From: a virus
Direction: 5' to 3' (one strand)
IMG/VR virus record: IMGVR_UViG_3300040943_000156
Location: 1 to 31,493 of that record
Length of the DNA: 31,493 bases
A program made the position numbers and the translations under genes. Below, piece by piece: positions 5,327 through 13,316 of this stretch. Under the pieces are notes generated by a model. The model made no database searches. It was not told the DNA's origin and saw nothing but the letters and a program-made list of their open reading frames with translations. The first letter of the stretch is position 1. Each line of letters opens with the position of its first letter.

Positions 5327-8300
5327 TTAGTCACCATTGATATAAAATTGGCCGTTATCCGGCAGATTGGCCGTGGCATCCGTGATTAAGGGCAGGGTTG
5401 CCGTGCCGGAGAATCCGCGCCCCACCACCGCGCTCATCTGATACACATTTACCGTGATCGTTCCCTGCACCACGCCAAAATCGAGTTGCTGGAGCGAGGC
5501 CGGATAAACCGCCGTGGGCTGCTCCACGGTCAAGGTGCGCACCACCCCGCTTGGACTACCGCCCAGAATATCAACTTGGTATTGCTCGATTTTCTCATTG
5601 AGAGGGCCGCCCATGCCGTCCACCAGGGCCTCTCCATCCGTACCGTAAGCTCCGCCGAACCGCGTGCGCCGCAGCCAACAGATCGTCCAATTGCCGGAGG
5701 AGTCTTGCGAGCCGCCGATAGCCACCGGGCTGTAAGGTCTAAGCTCTTGGCCCGTAAAGGTAAAATCCTTGGATGACGTGGCCCCCAGAGTACTCCCGTT
5801 CTGCACGCAGCGGTAATATCGCATCAGGCCCAAAAGGGCATCGGGCTCCGCGTTGTGCATCAGGCCGGGCACTCCCAAAACAATCACGTTTTCACTCGCT
5901 CCGTGAGTTGAGCAGTATCCCTCCGTGCCCCGCCGCCCGCGCAAGAGGTTTGATAGTATCCAGGTGCCGTCCGATTGCTGCGCCGCCGTTTCAAACTGAA
6001 TCACCTCTTGGCCCACCAGCAGAAAATTCTGGCCCTCTTGGGTAAGCTGCGCCTGAGTGGCGTTGGCAAAGCTCCCACTCGATATAAGCTGCACGCGCAA
6101 AGTATTCGCCGTATCGAGCACCCAGGGAGAAAAGGGAGCCGCAGGAGAGCCCACGCCCGCCGCGCTCAGAGCGTTAAGGGCCGTGCCATAGGTGAGCGCT
6201 CCGTTAATGCTTGGCCCCTCCGTCGAAAAATCCGTACCCTCCGCAGAGGTGTAGAGTTGAGCGCCCGCGAAACCGATGGGAGCCGTCACCCCGTAGTAAT
6301 AGCCCGTGCCGGAAGGATTAGCGTCCGAATCCGCGAGCAAGGGAATGTCATAGAGCAAGAGCGTCATGGGCACCTGTACGGGAGCTTGGCCGCCCGCGTT
6401 GGGATTGGATTGCCCGGCTTGCGCTTGCGAGAGATAGAGTTTAGGATTGTCCAGCACGCCCGTGAGGTGCATGGCCCGGCCCGCGCCCTCGCTGGTCTTC
6501 TGAATCCGCATCTGACGAGTAACACCACGTCCCGTAAAGGTAACGATGTCGGTGGGCACCAGCATGGAATAGACTGCCTTCCAGGTGCTGTAATCGAAAG
6601 TGTCACGCTCCAGGTAGGAAAGATAAAGAGACTTCTCCGCAATCTGCAGAGCCGTATCGCCCTCCAGCGCCATGGGCAACTCATAAATCACGTGCGAGCG
6701 GGTCTTGACCACCTTGACGGAGCGCTGCTTGGATTGCTTGCCTTGCTCCCAATTAATGGCCGGGTCAGCATAGTTAATCTGCACGCTGCGCGGCAAGTCC
6801 TGCACCTGAGCAAAAGATTCCTGATACTCCGTCTTGTCCTCGATCAAGCCCAAATCCGCCTCCGGTATGTTGAAGCACGGGTCCTGACCTCGCGGTATGA
6901 AGGTCAACTTGCCGTCCACTTCCACGGCATCGAAAAAATAAGCCGTGGCCAAGGGTTGCAGGCACTGCTGGCCCGATGATGCCCGGCCAATCACGTAACC
7001 GATGACCGGCATGCCCAGGAGCCGCGAGGTGTCCACTTGCGACTCCTCCAGGCCGCATCTTAGACAGATGTCGAGCACGGCATCTCCCAGATCACCCGTG
7101 GGCATGGCATTCACAAACGTAGCTCCGCCCTCAATCACAACCGTGCATGCCTGCGCTTGGCCCGGAGTACTTGTATAATCAACCGTCAGAGGCAGGGCCG
7201 CATTGGCGGAGGCGTAAAAGCCGCTCGAGTGGCCGTTGGGAGTACGGTTTAAAGTCTCAATATTGGTGATTCCCGGCCCAATTTCAGCCGGATAGACCGG
7301 AGGCGCCTGATTGAAGTGATAAAAGTCGGAGCCCGTGCCGTCATGCGCCACGATGCCGCTTACCGTGCAGGAACTCGCGGAGCCCCATGCCACGGAGGTA
7401 AGCTGCAAGGACTGCGAGGGCTGGGCCTGCCCCGTACCCCAAACCCGCAGGGCACCCGCGCCCAACACCTCGAATACCACGAAGTCGAGCCATCCGGCAT
7501 TATTGCTGATATCGAACTTCCATGAGTTGCCGTCTCCGGCCTGAACCGTGCGCCAGCACGCCCCGGCATTATCGACAATCGGGCTGCCGATGTTACCCGA
7601 TGGGCTTGAGGAGTCCACGGAAAATTGAGGCGTAGTGGTCTGATAGTAAGCGCCTCCGGCATAGCCCGAGATCAGAAACACCAGCACGTTGCCCTCTTGC
7701 GGAGTATTGGGCAAAGAGAGCGTGACGGAGGTTGGCACGCCGGAGCCCGAGCCGCCAGTACCCGCCGTGGCGCTAGCCATCTGAATGAGCGTAGGCACCC
7801 CGGAGGTGTAATTCAGTTGGGTCTGAAATTGAATCTCCGCCCGAATATTGGGAATCCGGTTGCCGAAATTCTTGAGCGGAAAGTTTTCCCAGGCCGCATA
7901 ACAGAGCCCGCGAAAGGCCGGAGTATTCTCCACCCCCTCGCTCTCTTGAATGAGGCTCATGGGCTCTTGATCCTCCGTGCCCATGAAAACATCGGGCGAG
8001 GGATAAATGGAGGCCGGAGGCGCAGTTTCCTCGCTTCCGGTTGGATCGTTGGTGTTGCCGTCCGGGCCGTACCACTGGATTTTATTACCCGTAGCATAGC
8101 CCTCCGCCGTGGTGGTCACGTTGGCATCGGAGGTAATCTGGCCCAGATACTCTCCCTCTCCGCCCTGATAGTTGGCTCCGTCACCTCCGGGATTCACAAT
8201 CGCGCTCACCGTCACGGTCTGCCCGGCCTGTAAATTCTGCAACGCAATGACGGGCGAGGTGCCCCCCACGTCTCCAAAGGAGTAAGCGGCATTTTCCGCG

Positions 8301-9010
8301 CCCACGCACTCCCAGGGCAGGGCCGTTGAGGGCACGTACACCTGCAGACTCTGCCCCCCGGAACAAGCCACCTCCACGGGAAACCCGCCTGCGGTCATAC
8401 ACTGATAGTTGTTGTTGATGCCCAACTGGAAAACGGTAGCTCCGCCCGGCACGGTAAAGCTCGCTCCGTGGCCCACCCAGACGGCCTCAATCAAGTTGCC
8501 CTGAGAGTCCACGAAAGCGCCGCATACGCCGCAGTTGTAGCCTATGCATGAGCCCACGGCAAAATACTTGGAAGGAAAAAAGGAAGGCCCTCCACCGTCC
8601 CAGATGACTTGCGTATCGCCCCAGATGCGCACCACGGAGGCCGGACCTTGGCAAAAGCCCGCCGCAAAACTCGCATAGTAGTTATAGACCACCTCATCGC
8701 CCGTGGCCTTATCGCACTGCGCGTTGGCAATCAGGCCCGGAGCCCAGATAATGTTTCCGCTCACCTTGAAGGTGCCGTAGCCGAAAGGTATCACCGTGCC
8801 GTTGGCACTGCTCGATATACTCAGGTCATTCAAGCGTGGCCCTTGCGTGTGCAGAGGATCAATCAGCGAGGCCGCCACCTTCCCCACGCTGGCGCCCGCC
8901 ATGGCTCCGCCAATCAGGGATGACCACGCCGCCACACCTGCCGGAGGAAAGAAAAAACCCACCACCGCGCCCGCCGCCACGCCCGCCGCCGTGATTGCTA
9001 TTCTCGCCAT
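5327..9010 (-). CDS. Tail-tip / host-specificity protein (RcGTA gp15-like)
   Basis: 1227 residues from the ATG at 9010, which has GGAG six bases upstream; a GTG at 9022 would add four residues. A hydrophobic Gly/Ala-rich N-terminus precedes GPRLNDLSISSSANGTVIPF and YGTFKVSGNIIWA, typical of large phage and GTA tail-tip proteins. Near residue 650 DICLRCGLEESQVD and later VDGKLTFIPRG match the phage-tail (tail protein 3) domain. The C-terminal part carries VGQEVIQFE and LLRGRRGTE, also common in this family. The protein should cap the tail below the tape measure and contact the host surface. It follows the peptidase and methyltransferase genes and precedes the fibre gene. Confidence 0.85.
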   Translation of the reverse strand: MARIAITAAGVAAGAVVGFFFPPAGVAAWSSLIGGAMAGASVGKVAASLIDPLHTQGPRLNDLSISSSANGTVIPFGYGTFKVSGNIIWAPGLIANAQCDKATGDEVVYNYYASFAAGFCQGPASVVRIWGDTQVIWDGGGPSFFPSKYFAVGSCIGYNCGVCGAFVDSQGNLIEAVWVGHGASFTVPGGATVFQLGINNNYQCMTAGGFPVEVACSGGQSLQVYVPSTALPWECVGAENAAYSFGDVGGTSPVIALQNLQAGQTVTVSAIVNPGGDGANYQGGEGEYLGQITSDANVTTTAEGYATGNKIQWYGPDGNTNDPTGSEETAPPASIYPSPDVFMGTEDQEPMSLIQESEGVENTPAFRGLCYAAWENFPLKNFGNRIPNIRAEIQFQTQLNYTSGVPTLIQMASATAGTGGSGSGVPTSVTLSLPNTPQEGNVLVFLISGYAGGAYYQTTTPQFSVDSSSPSGNIGSPIVDNAGACWRTVQAGDGNSWKFDISNNAGWLDFVVFEVLGAGALRVWGTGQAQPSQSLQLTSVAWGSASSCTVSGIVAHDGTGSDFYHFNQAPPVYPAEIGPGITNIETLNRTPNGHSSGFYASANAALPLTVDYTSTPGQAQACTVVIEGGATFVNAMPTGDLGDAVLDICLRCGLEESQVDTSRLLGMPVIGYVIGRASSGQQCLQPLATAYFFDAVEVDGKLTFIPRGQDPCFNIPEADLGLIEDKTEYQESFAQVQDLPRSVQINYADPAINWEQGKQSKQRSVKVVKTRSHVIYELPMALEGDTALQIAEKSLYLSYLERDTFDYSTWKAVYSMLVPTDIVTFTGRGVTRQMRIQKTSEGAGRAMHLTGVLDNPKLYLSQAQAGQSNPNAGGQAPVQVPMTLLLYDIPLLADSDANPSGTGYYYGVTAPIGFAGAQLYTSAEGTDFSTEGPSINGALTYGTALNALSAAGVGSPAAPFSPWVLDTANTLRVQLISSGSFANATQAQLTQEGQNFLLVGQEVIQFETAAQQSDGTWILSNLLRGRRGTEGYCSTHGASENVIVLGVPGLMHNAEPDALLGLMRYYRCVQNGSTLGATSSKDFTFTGQELRPYSPVAIGGSQDSSGNWTICWLRRTRFGGAYGTDGEALVDGMGGPLNEKIEQYQVDILGGSPSGVVRTLTVEQPTAVYPASLQQLDFGVVQGTITVNVYQMSAVVGRGFSGTATLPLITDATANLPDNGQFYINGD

Positions 9011-9023
9011 TCCACGCTCCACT

Positions 9024-9060
9024 TAATCTCAAGTCTCAGACTTGAAATTTGAAATCAAAA
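9024..9060. repeat. AT-rich palindromic junction repeat
   Basis: CAAGTCT-C-AGACTTG (9030-9044) is a perfect 7-bp inverted repeat, followed by GAAATTTGAAATC. The stop codon of the methyltransferase gene (TGA, 9057-9055) lies inside the element. It resembles the AAATTTGAGATTTG sequence at 21475-21506 and the shorter form near 27298-27310. Confidence 0.6.
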
Positions 9061-9735
9061 AGTTAAAACCTCTTGCGCCATGCGCTCCGCCGCCGCCTCG
9101 CAATAACGCTCAACCTTCTCGATGCCAATGCACTTGACTCCCGCATCCTTGCACGCCCGGAGCGAGGAGCCGGAGCCCATAAACGGATCAATCACGCTCC
9201 CGGCCTCCGGCACAAACTTGAGGCACCATGCAAAAAGCTCTTTAGGCTTCTGGGTTGGGTGTACCCGCTTGCGGCCTCGCATCTCTCCAGCCCGAATCAT
9301 GCCATTCCAAAGAAAGCGAAAGATGCGCAGGGATTGATCTAAATTACTCCAAGCCAACTCTCCGTCCGCGAAGTCTCCCGAGTTGAGCTTGTCCCACACC
9401 AGCCAAGCCCTGGAGGGAGGCAGGGCAAAATAGTTGCCGCCCCAGATGATGGCCTTGGGAGCCGCCGCGAGCAAGGCCGCTATCTCCTCTTGACTCGCGG
9501 GCCGCTTGTCCCAATCAAAATCCCCGTAATCGGTAGCCGCCCAAACCGCCGAGTTGGTAGAAGCCCGACCGCCGCCGAGTGGTCTATTTCCACGTGAAAG
9601 GTTGCGGGCGTTATTCTCACCCATCCCGTACGGCGGATCAGTCATCACCAAGTCAGCCGAAGGTAGCGAGGGCAGCACCTCCAGGCAATCACCGTGGTAA
9701 ATGGTGATAAGCCCGTCTTGGTAATAGGGTTTCAA
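9055..9735 (-). CDS. DNA methyltransferase, N4/N6 type (beta-class order)
   Basis: 226 residues. Motif IV DPPYG is at 33-37 and the AdoMet-binding motif I DPFMGSGSS at 183-191, the order of beta-class N6-adenine or N4-cytosine methyltransferases. WGGNYFALPPS and HPTQKPKEL are further family blocks. No restriction gene is adjacent, so this is an orphan enzyme that may protect phage DNA from host restriction or mark it. Target base and sequence cannot be told. The start is a TTG immediately after the stop codon of the peptidase gene, with GGGGGTGG upstream; no ATG fits. Its position between two tail genes is unusual. Confidence 0.88.
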   Translation of the reverse strand: MKPYYQDGLITIYHGDCLEVLPSLPSADLVMTDPPYGMGENNARNLSRGNRPLGGGRASTNSAVWAATDYGDFDWDKRPASQEEIAALLAAAPKAIIWGGNYFALPPSRAWLVWDKLNSGDFADGELAWSNLDQSLRIFRFLWNGMIRAGEMRGRKRVHPTQKPKELFAWCLKFVPEAGSVIDPFMGSGSSLRACKDAGVKCIGIEKVERYCEAAAERMAQEVLTF

Positions 9736-10182
9736 CTATCCCACCCCCGGTATCGAAAAGCACGCTTCGATGCGCCGCACCCACTTGCGGTCTAAGCCCA
9801 CCTCAACCACCCTGTGCTGAGCGAGCCGCCCGCCAACCCTCGCGCCAGGGCCGCCCGCCGCGTGCACGATGCCGCGCTCCGTCAGTATCGCCGAGTGCAC
9901 GGGATCAACCGGAGCCCGGAATACCAGCACGTCACCCGGCAAGCGCTGATAGATGGGCTTGGAAACGAGCCGGGCATTACAGGCTTCCACCACCACCCGG
10001 CCCACCGGCCGGGCTGAATAGTTCTTGAATTCCGCGAGGTAATCACCCAAACCCAAGTCGCGCATTACGCACAGAACCAAGCCTACGCAGTCCACGCCCA
10101 TGCCGCACCTGCGGCCCTGATGCGCAAAGGGCGTGCCCAGCCACTTTCGGGCCTCATTCACTACCTGTGTGCGAGTCACCAT
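9736..10182 (-). CDS. NlpC/P60 family phage peptidase (RcGTA gp14-like tail protein)
   Basis: 148 residues. GVDCVGLV gives the catalytic Cys at 32, and VDPVHSAIL the catalytic His at 96; LGTPFAHQGR is the typical N-terminal block. This fits phage cell-wall peptidases of the tail tip, which open peptidoglycan during DNA entry. In GTA-like tail clusters this gene lies between the DUF2163 protein and the large tail-tip protein, as here, apart from inserted genes. The ATG shares one base with the stop of the SSB gene (TAATG), so translation is probably coupled. Confidence 0.88.
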   Translation of the reverse strand: MVTRTQVVNEARKWLGTPFAHQGRRCGMGVDCVGLVLCVMRDLGLGDYLAEFKNYSARPVGRVVVEACNARLVSKPIYQRLPGDVLVFRAPVDPVHSAILTERGIVHAAGGPGARVGGRLAQHRVVEVGLDRKWVRRIEACFSIPGVG

Positions 10183-10637
10183 TAAAAGGGCACGTCCTCA
10201 TCCGTAATTTCTCCAAGCTCTGGGCCTGCAGGCCCAGACTGCGAGGCCGGAGCCGCCGCCCGCTCCGCCGCATCTGAGCCGTAAGCGGAGCCCTCGCCAG
10301 CGGGCCGCGAGTTTGACTTCGAGCCCAACATGCGCATCTCACGGCATACTATGACCGTAGCCCGCCGCTTCTCTCCGTTCTTCTCCCACTCCTCATAGCG
10401 TATCCGGCCCTCCACATAGACCAGAGCGCCCTTGCGCAGGTACTCTTGGCATATCTCCGCGAGCTTGCCCCATACGCGTACAGTGTGCCATTCCGTACGC
10501 TCCTGCCGTGCTCCCGCCCTGTCCTTAAACTTCTCGCTTGTAGCGAGTGAAAACTTACAAACCGCCGCACCCGAAGGCGTGTATTTTGTCTCCGGTTCCT
10601 GCCCCAAGCGGCCCACCAGCGTAACCTTGTTAACCAT
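10182..10637 (-). CDS. ssb: Single-stranded DNA-binding protein
   Basis: 151 residues from the ATG at 10637, with AAAGGGGTGG upstream. The OB-fold core begins MVNKVTLVGRLGQEPE and continues with TEWHTVRVWGKLAEI and GALVYVEGRIRYEEWE, the standard bacterial/phage SSB pattern. A low-complexity linker leads to an acidic tip ending DEDVPF, which in SSBs recruits replication and repair proteins. It binds and protects single-stranded DNA in replication and recombination. It stands between the DUF2163 and NlpC tail genes, far from the DnaB helicase. Confidence 0.95.
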   Translation of the reverse strand: MVNKVTLVGRLGQEPETKYTPSGAAVCKFSLATSEKFKDRAGARQERTEWHTVRVWGKLAEICQEYLRKGALVYVEGRIRYEEWEKNGEKRRATVIVCREMRMLGSKSNSRPAGEGSAYGSDAAERAAAPASQSGPAGPELGEITDEDVPF

Positions 10638-10653
10638 TTTAAAACCACCCCTT

Positions 10654-11562
10654 TTAGAGTGCAGATGTGGCATAGGACAACACCAAGTCCATGCCCGGTA
10701 TAAACGGCTCTGCCCTAAAATTAACGATGTTATTAAACTTCAAACACCCCGTCGCGCCCGCCGTCTTATCACAGCCGGGCCAGATGGTGAAGGTATCGCC
10801 CGGAGCGGGCGGCTGCGGAAAAGGCAGAAACATATCGAGGTTCGTGCCGTCGAAAGCCTTAACCTCAAAACTCTTGCCGCTGAGCACGCCGGAGGTGAAG
10901 GTGATCATGCCGTTATCGAAATAGCCCTCCGCGCCCAGACTCCCCGCAGGGATGAGCGTCATGGGATCGGGCGAGGAGGAGACAGAGCCCGATTGCTGGT
11001 AGGGCGCCGCGCTCAGGTTGCAATACCAGGGCCGCCAGCCGCCATCGTCTCCGCCCGGAGTTGAGAAAAGCTCCGCCCGGCAGGTTGGTCCGTAAGTATC
11101 GCCCAGGGACGTGGCCAGCTTCTGGGTTAGCCCTCGCAACTCCGCCGTGAACATTCCGTTTTTCATGTGCACCGCGCCCAGGTATCCTACGCGCTGGACC
11201 ATATCTCCCATGGTTAAATCCGCCCAATTCACCACGCGCTGAATAATCGCGCAGTTATCGTATACGCCAGCGCTAATATCGCTCTCTGAGATGGCGGAGG
11301 AGTCGAGAAATGCCGTCACCTCCAGGTTGTCAATGGAAAGGTCGGAGCCAGAGTCAATGGCCGTATGAGTCATCCCGGTTGACGCCTCATAGGTCACGGG
11401 ATAGGGATCGGGCAGAGGGCCGGAGCTTTGGTAGCTGATATTTTGGTCGTGGGTGGTAAACCCCATCACCACGCCATCCTGCCGGATCACGGCCCACAGC
11501 GTTGCTAGCGTGGTACAATCAAGCCCGAAATGTTGCTGCAAATTAACCGATGCCGTCTTCAT
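10654..11562 (-). CDS. DUF2163 / BR0599-type tail protein (RcGTA gp13-like)
   Basis: 302 residues from the ATG at 11562. The N-terminus has VIRQDGVVMGFTTHD, the middle SDLSIDNLEVTAFL and AELRGLTQKLA, and the C-terminus the Cys-containing block GCDKTAGATGCLKFNN with NFRAEPFIPGMD. This is the signature of the phage BR0599 C-terminal domain joined to DUF2163. In the Rhodobacter GTA the equivalent is a distal tail (hub) component that can bind an iron-sulphur cluster; the Cys residues near the C-terminus would suit that. It shares ATGA with a small upstream ORF and precedes ssb by 16 bases. Confidence 0.88.
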   Translation of the reverse strand: MKTASVNLQQHFGLDCTTLATLWAVIRQDGVVMGFTTHDQNISYQSSGPLPDPYPVTYEASTGMTHTAIDSGSDLSIDNLEVTAFLDSSAISESDISAGVYDNCAIIQRVVNWADLTMGDMVQRVGYLGAVHMKNGMFTAELRGLTQKLATSLGDTYGPTCRAELFSTPGGDDGGWRPWYCNLSAAPYQQSGSVSSSPDPMTLIPAGSLGAEGYFDNGMITFTSGVLSGKSFEVKAFDGTNLDMFLPFPQPPAPGDTFTIWPGCDKTAGATGCLKFNNIVNFRAEPFIPGMDLVLSYATSAL

Positions 11563-11696
11563 CGAATCCACCCCAGGACACAGGAGAGCACGTCCGAGCA
11601 CGCCCGATATAGCGCCCATGCCTCGCCCAGCGCCGCGAACTCCGCCACGAGCCCGGCAAGCGCCAGCGCCCAAACCAAGTAAGAAAGTTTTTTCAT
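11559..11696 (-). CDS. Small hydrophobic peptide, 45 residues, unknown
   Basis: An ORF from the ATG at 11696 to a TGA overlapping the next start (ATGA). The peptide begins MKKLSYLVWALALAGLVAEF, a basic start with a hydrophobic segment like a signal peptide or membrane anchor. A middle ALGEAWALYRACSD leads to a Cys-containing end. It fills an otherwise empty stretch between the glycosyltransferase and DUF2163 genes, and the stop/start overlap suggests it is translated. The ribosome site is weak. Function unknown; it could accompany the glycosyltransferase. Confidence 0.5.
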   Translation of the reverse strand: MKKLSYLVWALALAGLVAEFAALGEAWALYRACSDVLSCVLGWIR

Positions 11697-11726
11697 AGGA
11701 TCACGGAAAAGGTAAGAGTGGGCCGC

Positions 11727-12425
11727 CTAAGCCAAACTCCCGATATCCCGGAAAAACTCCACCGGAAGCAGGCTCGCTTGCCGCTCTGGAAAGCCACGCC
11801 CGCCGAAGGGCTGCTTCCAGGTATTGGAACTATGCCCGCGAGCCACCATCAAGCTGCCCGCCTCCACGGAATCCTGTACGCCCAGCTTGGCCGCGAGAAA
11901 GGAAAACTCCGAATCCTCCGCCGAATTAAGTGACGGGAACTTGTGATCCTTCCACCAGTCGAGGCGATAACACTGCGTGGAGCCGCTGGCGTAAGAGCCC
12001 GCGCCCGTATAGATATACTCGTAGGCTTTGTGGCTGCTCTCATTCCAATAGAAAAAGCGGTGAAATCCCGTTACCATCTTTTTCTCTGAGAGTAACCGCT
12101 CCACCTGAAACTCAATCCGCGTGGGTGCATACCAGTCGTCATCATCCCAATTCACGGCAATAGAGCCACGGGCCATGCCACAAGCCGCATTGCGCTTGCC
12201 ACCTAAAGTAAAGAGGCCGGGCCGCCTTGGTGCCCAGGTATCACGGCAATAAACAATCCGAGCGTCAACCGGTACCAGATGCTCAATCGGTATTTTGCCG
12301 GTATCAAAAATAATCAGTTCGCGGTGGGCATAGGTCTGGGCCAGAAAGCACTTGATGGCCAAGGGCAGATAGGCCGCCCTATCCGCCGTAGGCATCACGC
12401 AAGACACTAAGGGTTTTTCCATCAT
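11727..12425 (-). CDS. Glycosyltransferase family 2 (GT-A fold)
   Basis: 232 residues from the ATG at 12425, which overlaps the stop of the DUF2460 gene as ATGA. KPLVSCVMPTADR at the N-terminus is the usual first strand and loop. LGGKRNAACGMARGSIAVNW leads to DDDDW at 94-98, the DxD-type metal and nucleotide-sugar site. A later SAEDSEFSF supplies the conserved E-D of the acceptor region. It should transfer a sugar from a nucleotide donor; the acceptor could be a virion protein or a host envelope glycan. No membrane anchor is visible. It is out of place between two tail genes. Confidence 0.85.
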   Translation of the reverse strand: MMEKPLVSCVMPTADRAAYLPLAIKCFLAQTYAHRELIIFDTGKIPIEHLVPVDARIVYCRDTWAPRRPGLFTLGGKRNAACGMARGSIAVNWDDDDWYAPTRIEFQVERLLSEKKMVTGFHRFFYWNESSHKAYEYIYTGAGSYASGSTQCYRLDWWKDHKFPSLNSAEDSEFSFLAAKLGVQDSVEAGSLMVARGHSSNTWKQPFGGRGFPERQASLLPVEFFRDIGSLA

Positions 12426-13108
12426 GCGCCCAGACTCCCGGCTCCCGTGGAAAGCAGCCTTACCTCCACCAGCGTTACATCCGGCCAACTCACCAGGGCG
12501 TTGCCGTCCGCAACGTCCGACTCCTCAATTACCGCGTTGCAATCGTCCGTATCGAAGCGCACAGGGTAGTGGTATTTACCGCTCCAGGTCACAGGAGAGT
12601 ATCCCGCGCCCGCCGCGAGCGTCAGGAGGCCCGTAGTGGAATCTAGCGTCCAGCCCGTCACTACGGAGCCGCCCACCTCGATAACCGGTTCGCTGGTACA
12701 ATACGTGCCGTCAAACTTGACCACTGCCGTGGTGACAGGCTTGACAACGGCCTTGGTATAGCTTCGTATCCCTATCGCCCAAGTCTTCTGCAGTTGATAG
12801 ACGCGCCCGGTATAAGGCGAGTCCGTCACCGGAGCACAGAGTTGATTGACCGCTTGACAGTCCTTAGGATCAAGGAATCTAAAACTGTCCGCCTTGCCTC
12901 CCACGTTCAACCAAAAGTTATACACATCATTAAAATACCATTGCGGTTTATGATCGAGAACGATACGCCAGCGCCCGCGAGAGAAAGCCCAATTGCGGTT
13001 ACGCTGCTCGAAACCGGAGAAGCCCTCGTTGACTTGGGTTGAGAAGCCTTGCCCGCCCGCCGCTTGAAAAGCGATATGCTCTGGAAACTCACACTCGAAG
13101 AAAGGCAT
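12422..13108 (-). CDS. DUF2460 distal tail protein (RcGTA gp12-like)
   Basis: 228 residues. GGQGFSTQVNEGFSGFEQRN near the N-terminus, NFWLNVGGKADSFRFLDPKD, and a C-terminal PVRFDTDD are the pattern of DUF2460 proteins. In GTA-like tails this is a distal tail protein attached below the tube. The order tape measure, DUF2460, DUF2163, NlpC, tail tip is kept here apart from inserted genes. The ATG at 13108 follows about 210 bases of non-coding DNA containing a possible terminator, so a new transcript may start here. It ends with an ATGA overlap to the glycosyltransferase. Confidence 0.88.
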   Translation of the reverse strand: MPFFECEFPEHIAFQAAGGQGFSTQVNEGFSGFEQRNRNWAFSRGRWRIVLDHKPQWYFNDVYNFWLNVGGKADSFRFLDPKDCQAVNQLCAPVTDSPYTGRVYQLQKTWAIGIRSYTKAVVKPVTTAVVKFDGTYCTSEPVIEVGGSVVTGWTLDSTTGLLTLAAGAGYSPVTWSGKYHYPVRFDTDDCNAVIEESDVADGNALVSWPDVTLVEVRLLSTGAGSLGA

Positions 13109-13117
13109 ATGAAACCC

Positions 13118-13149
13118 CAGGATTCAGGAGTCAGGAATCAGGAGAAAAA
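13118..13149. repeat. TCAGGAG tandem repeat, intergenic copy
   Basis: Four tandem units of the type TCAGGAG (some with T or A changes) followed by AAAAA. The same motif in the opposite orientation lies inside the Rz-like gene at 2145-2182. It is just upstream of the DUF2460 start on the minus strand. Confidence 0.75.
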
Positions 13150-13176
13150 GAGGAGAGGGCGGCCCGGATACCGCCC
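13145..13176 (-). terminator. Possible terminator after the tape measure gene
   Basis: On the minus strand a 6-bp GC stem GGGCGG/CCGCCC (13157-13176) is followed after about seven bases by TTTTT (13149-13145). It lies about 140 bases past the tape measure stop codon. The gap to the T-run is long, so it is only a moderate candidate. Confidence 0.35.
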
Positions 13177-13316
13177 GCCCGTTACGCCAGTTGCAACTTA
13201 GCGCCTCTTGCCCACGTACCGGCATTTATTCCGCTGTGGCCTCACGGCTTAGGAGCAGCCCCGCGTGCCAGCCCACCGGATATTCACATTTGACGTTGTA
13301 TGGTTAAATGATCTTG

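Larger units (their letters stand above)
13109..13316. other. Intergenic region between tape measure and DUF2460 genes
   Basis: 208 bases without a credible gene on either strand, the longest gap in the tail module. It contains the TCAGGAG repeat, the weak terminator and a 10-bp palindrome AGTTGCAACT (13189-13198). A promoter for the distal tail genes would be expected here; none is obvious by eye. Confidence 0.45.

Noticed and set aside
5975-6979. Plus-strand open frame (334 codons) opposite the tail-tip gene
   Set aside because: Arg/His/Leu-rich antisense shadow without ribosome site or recognisable motif.
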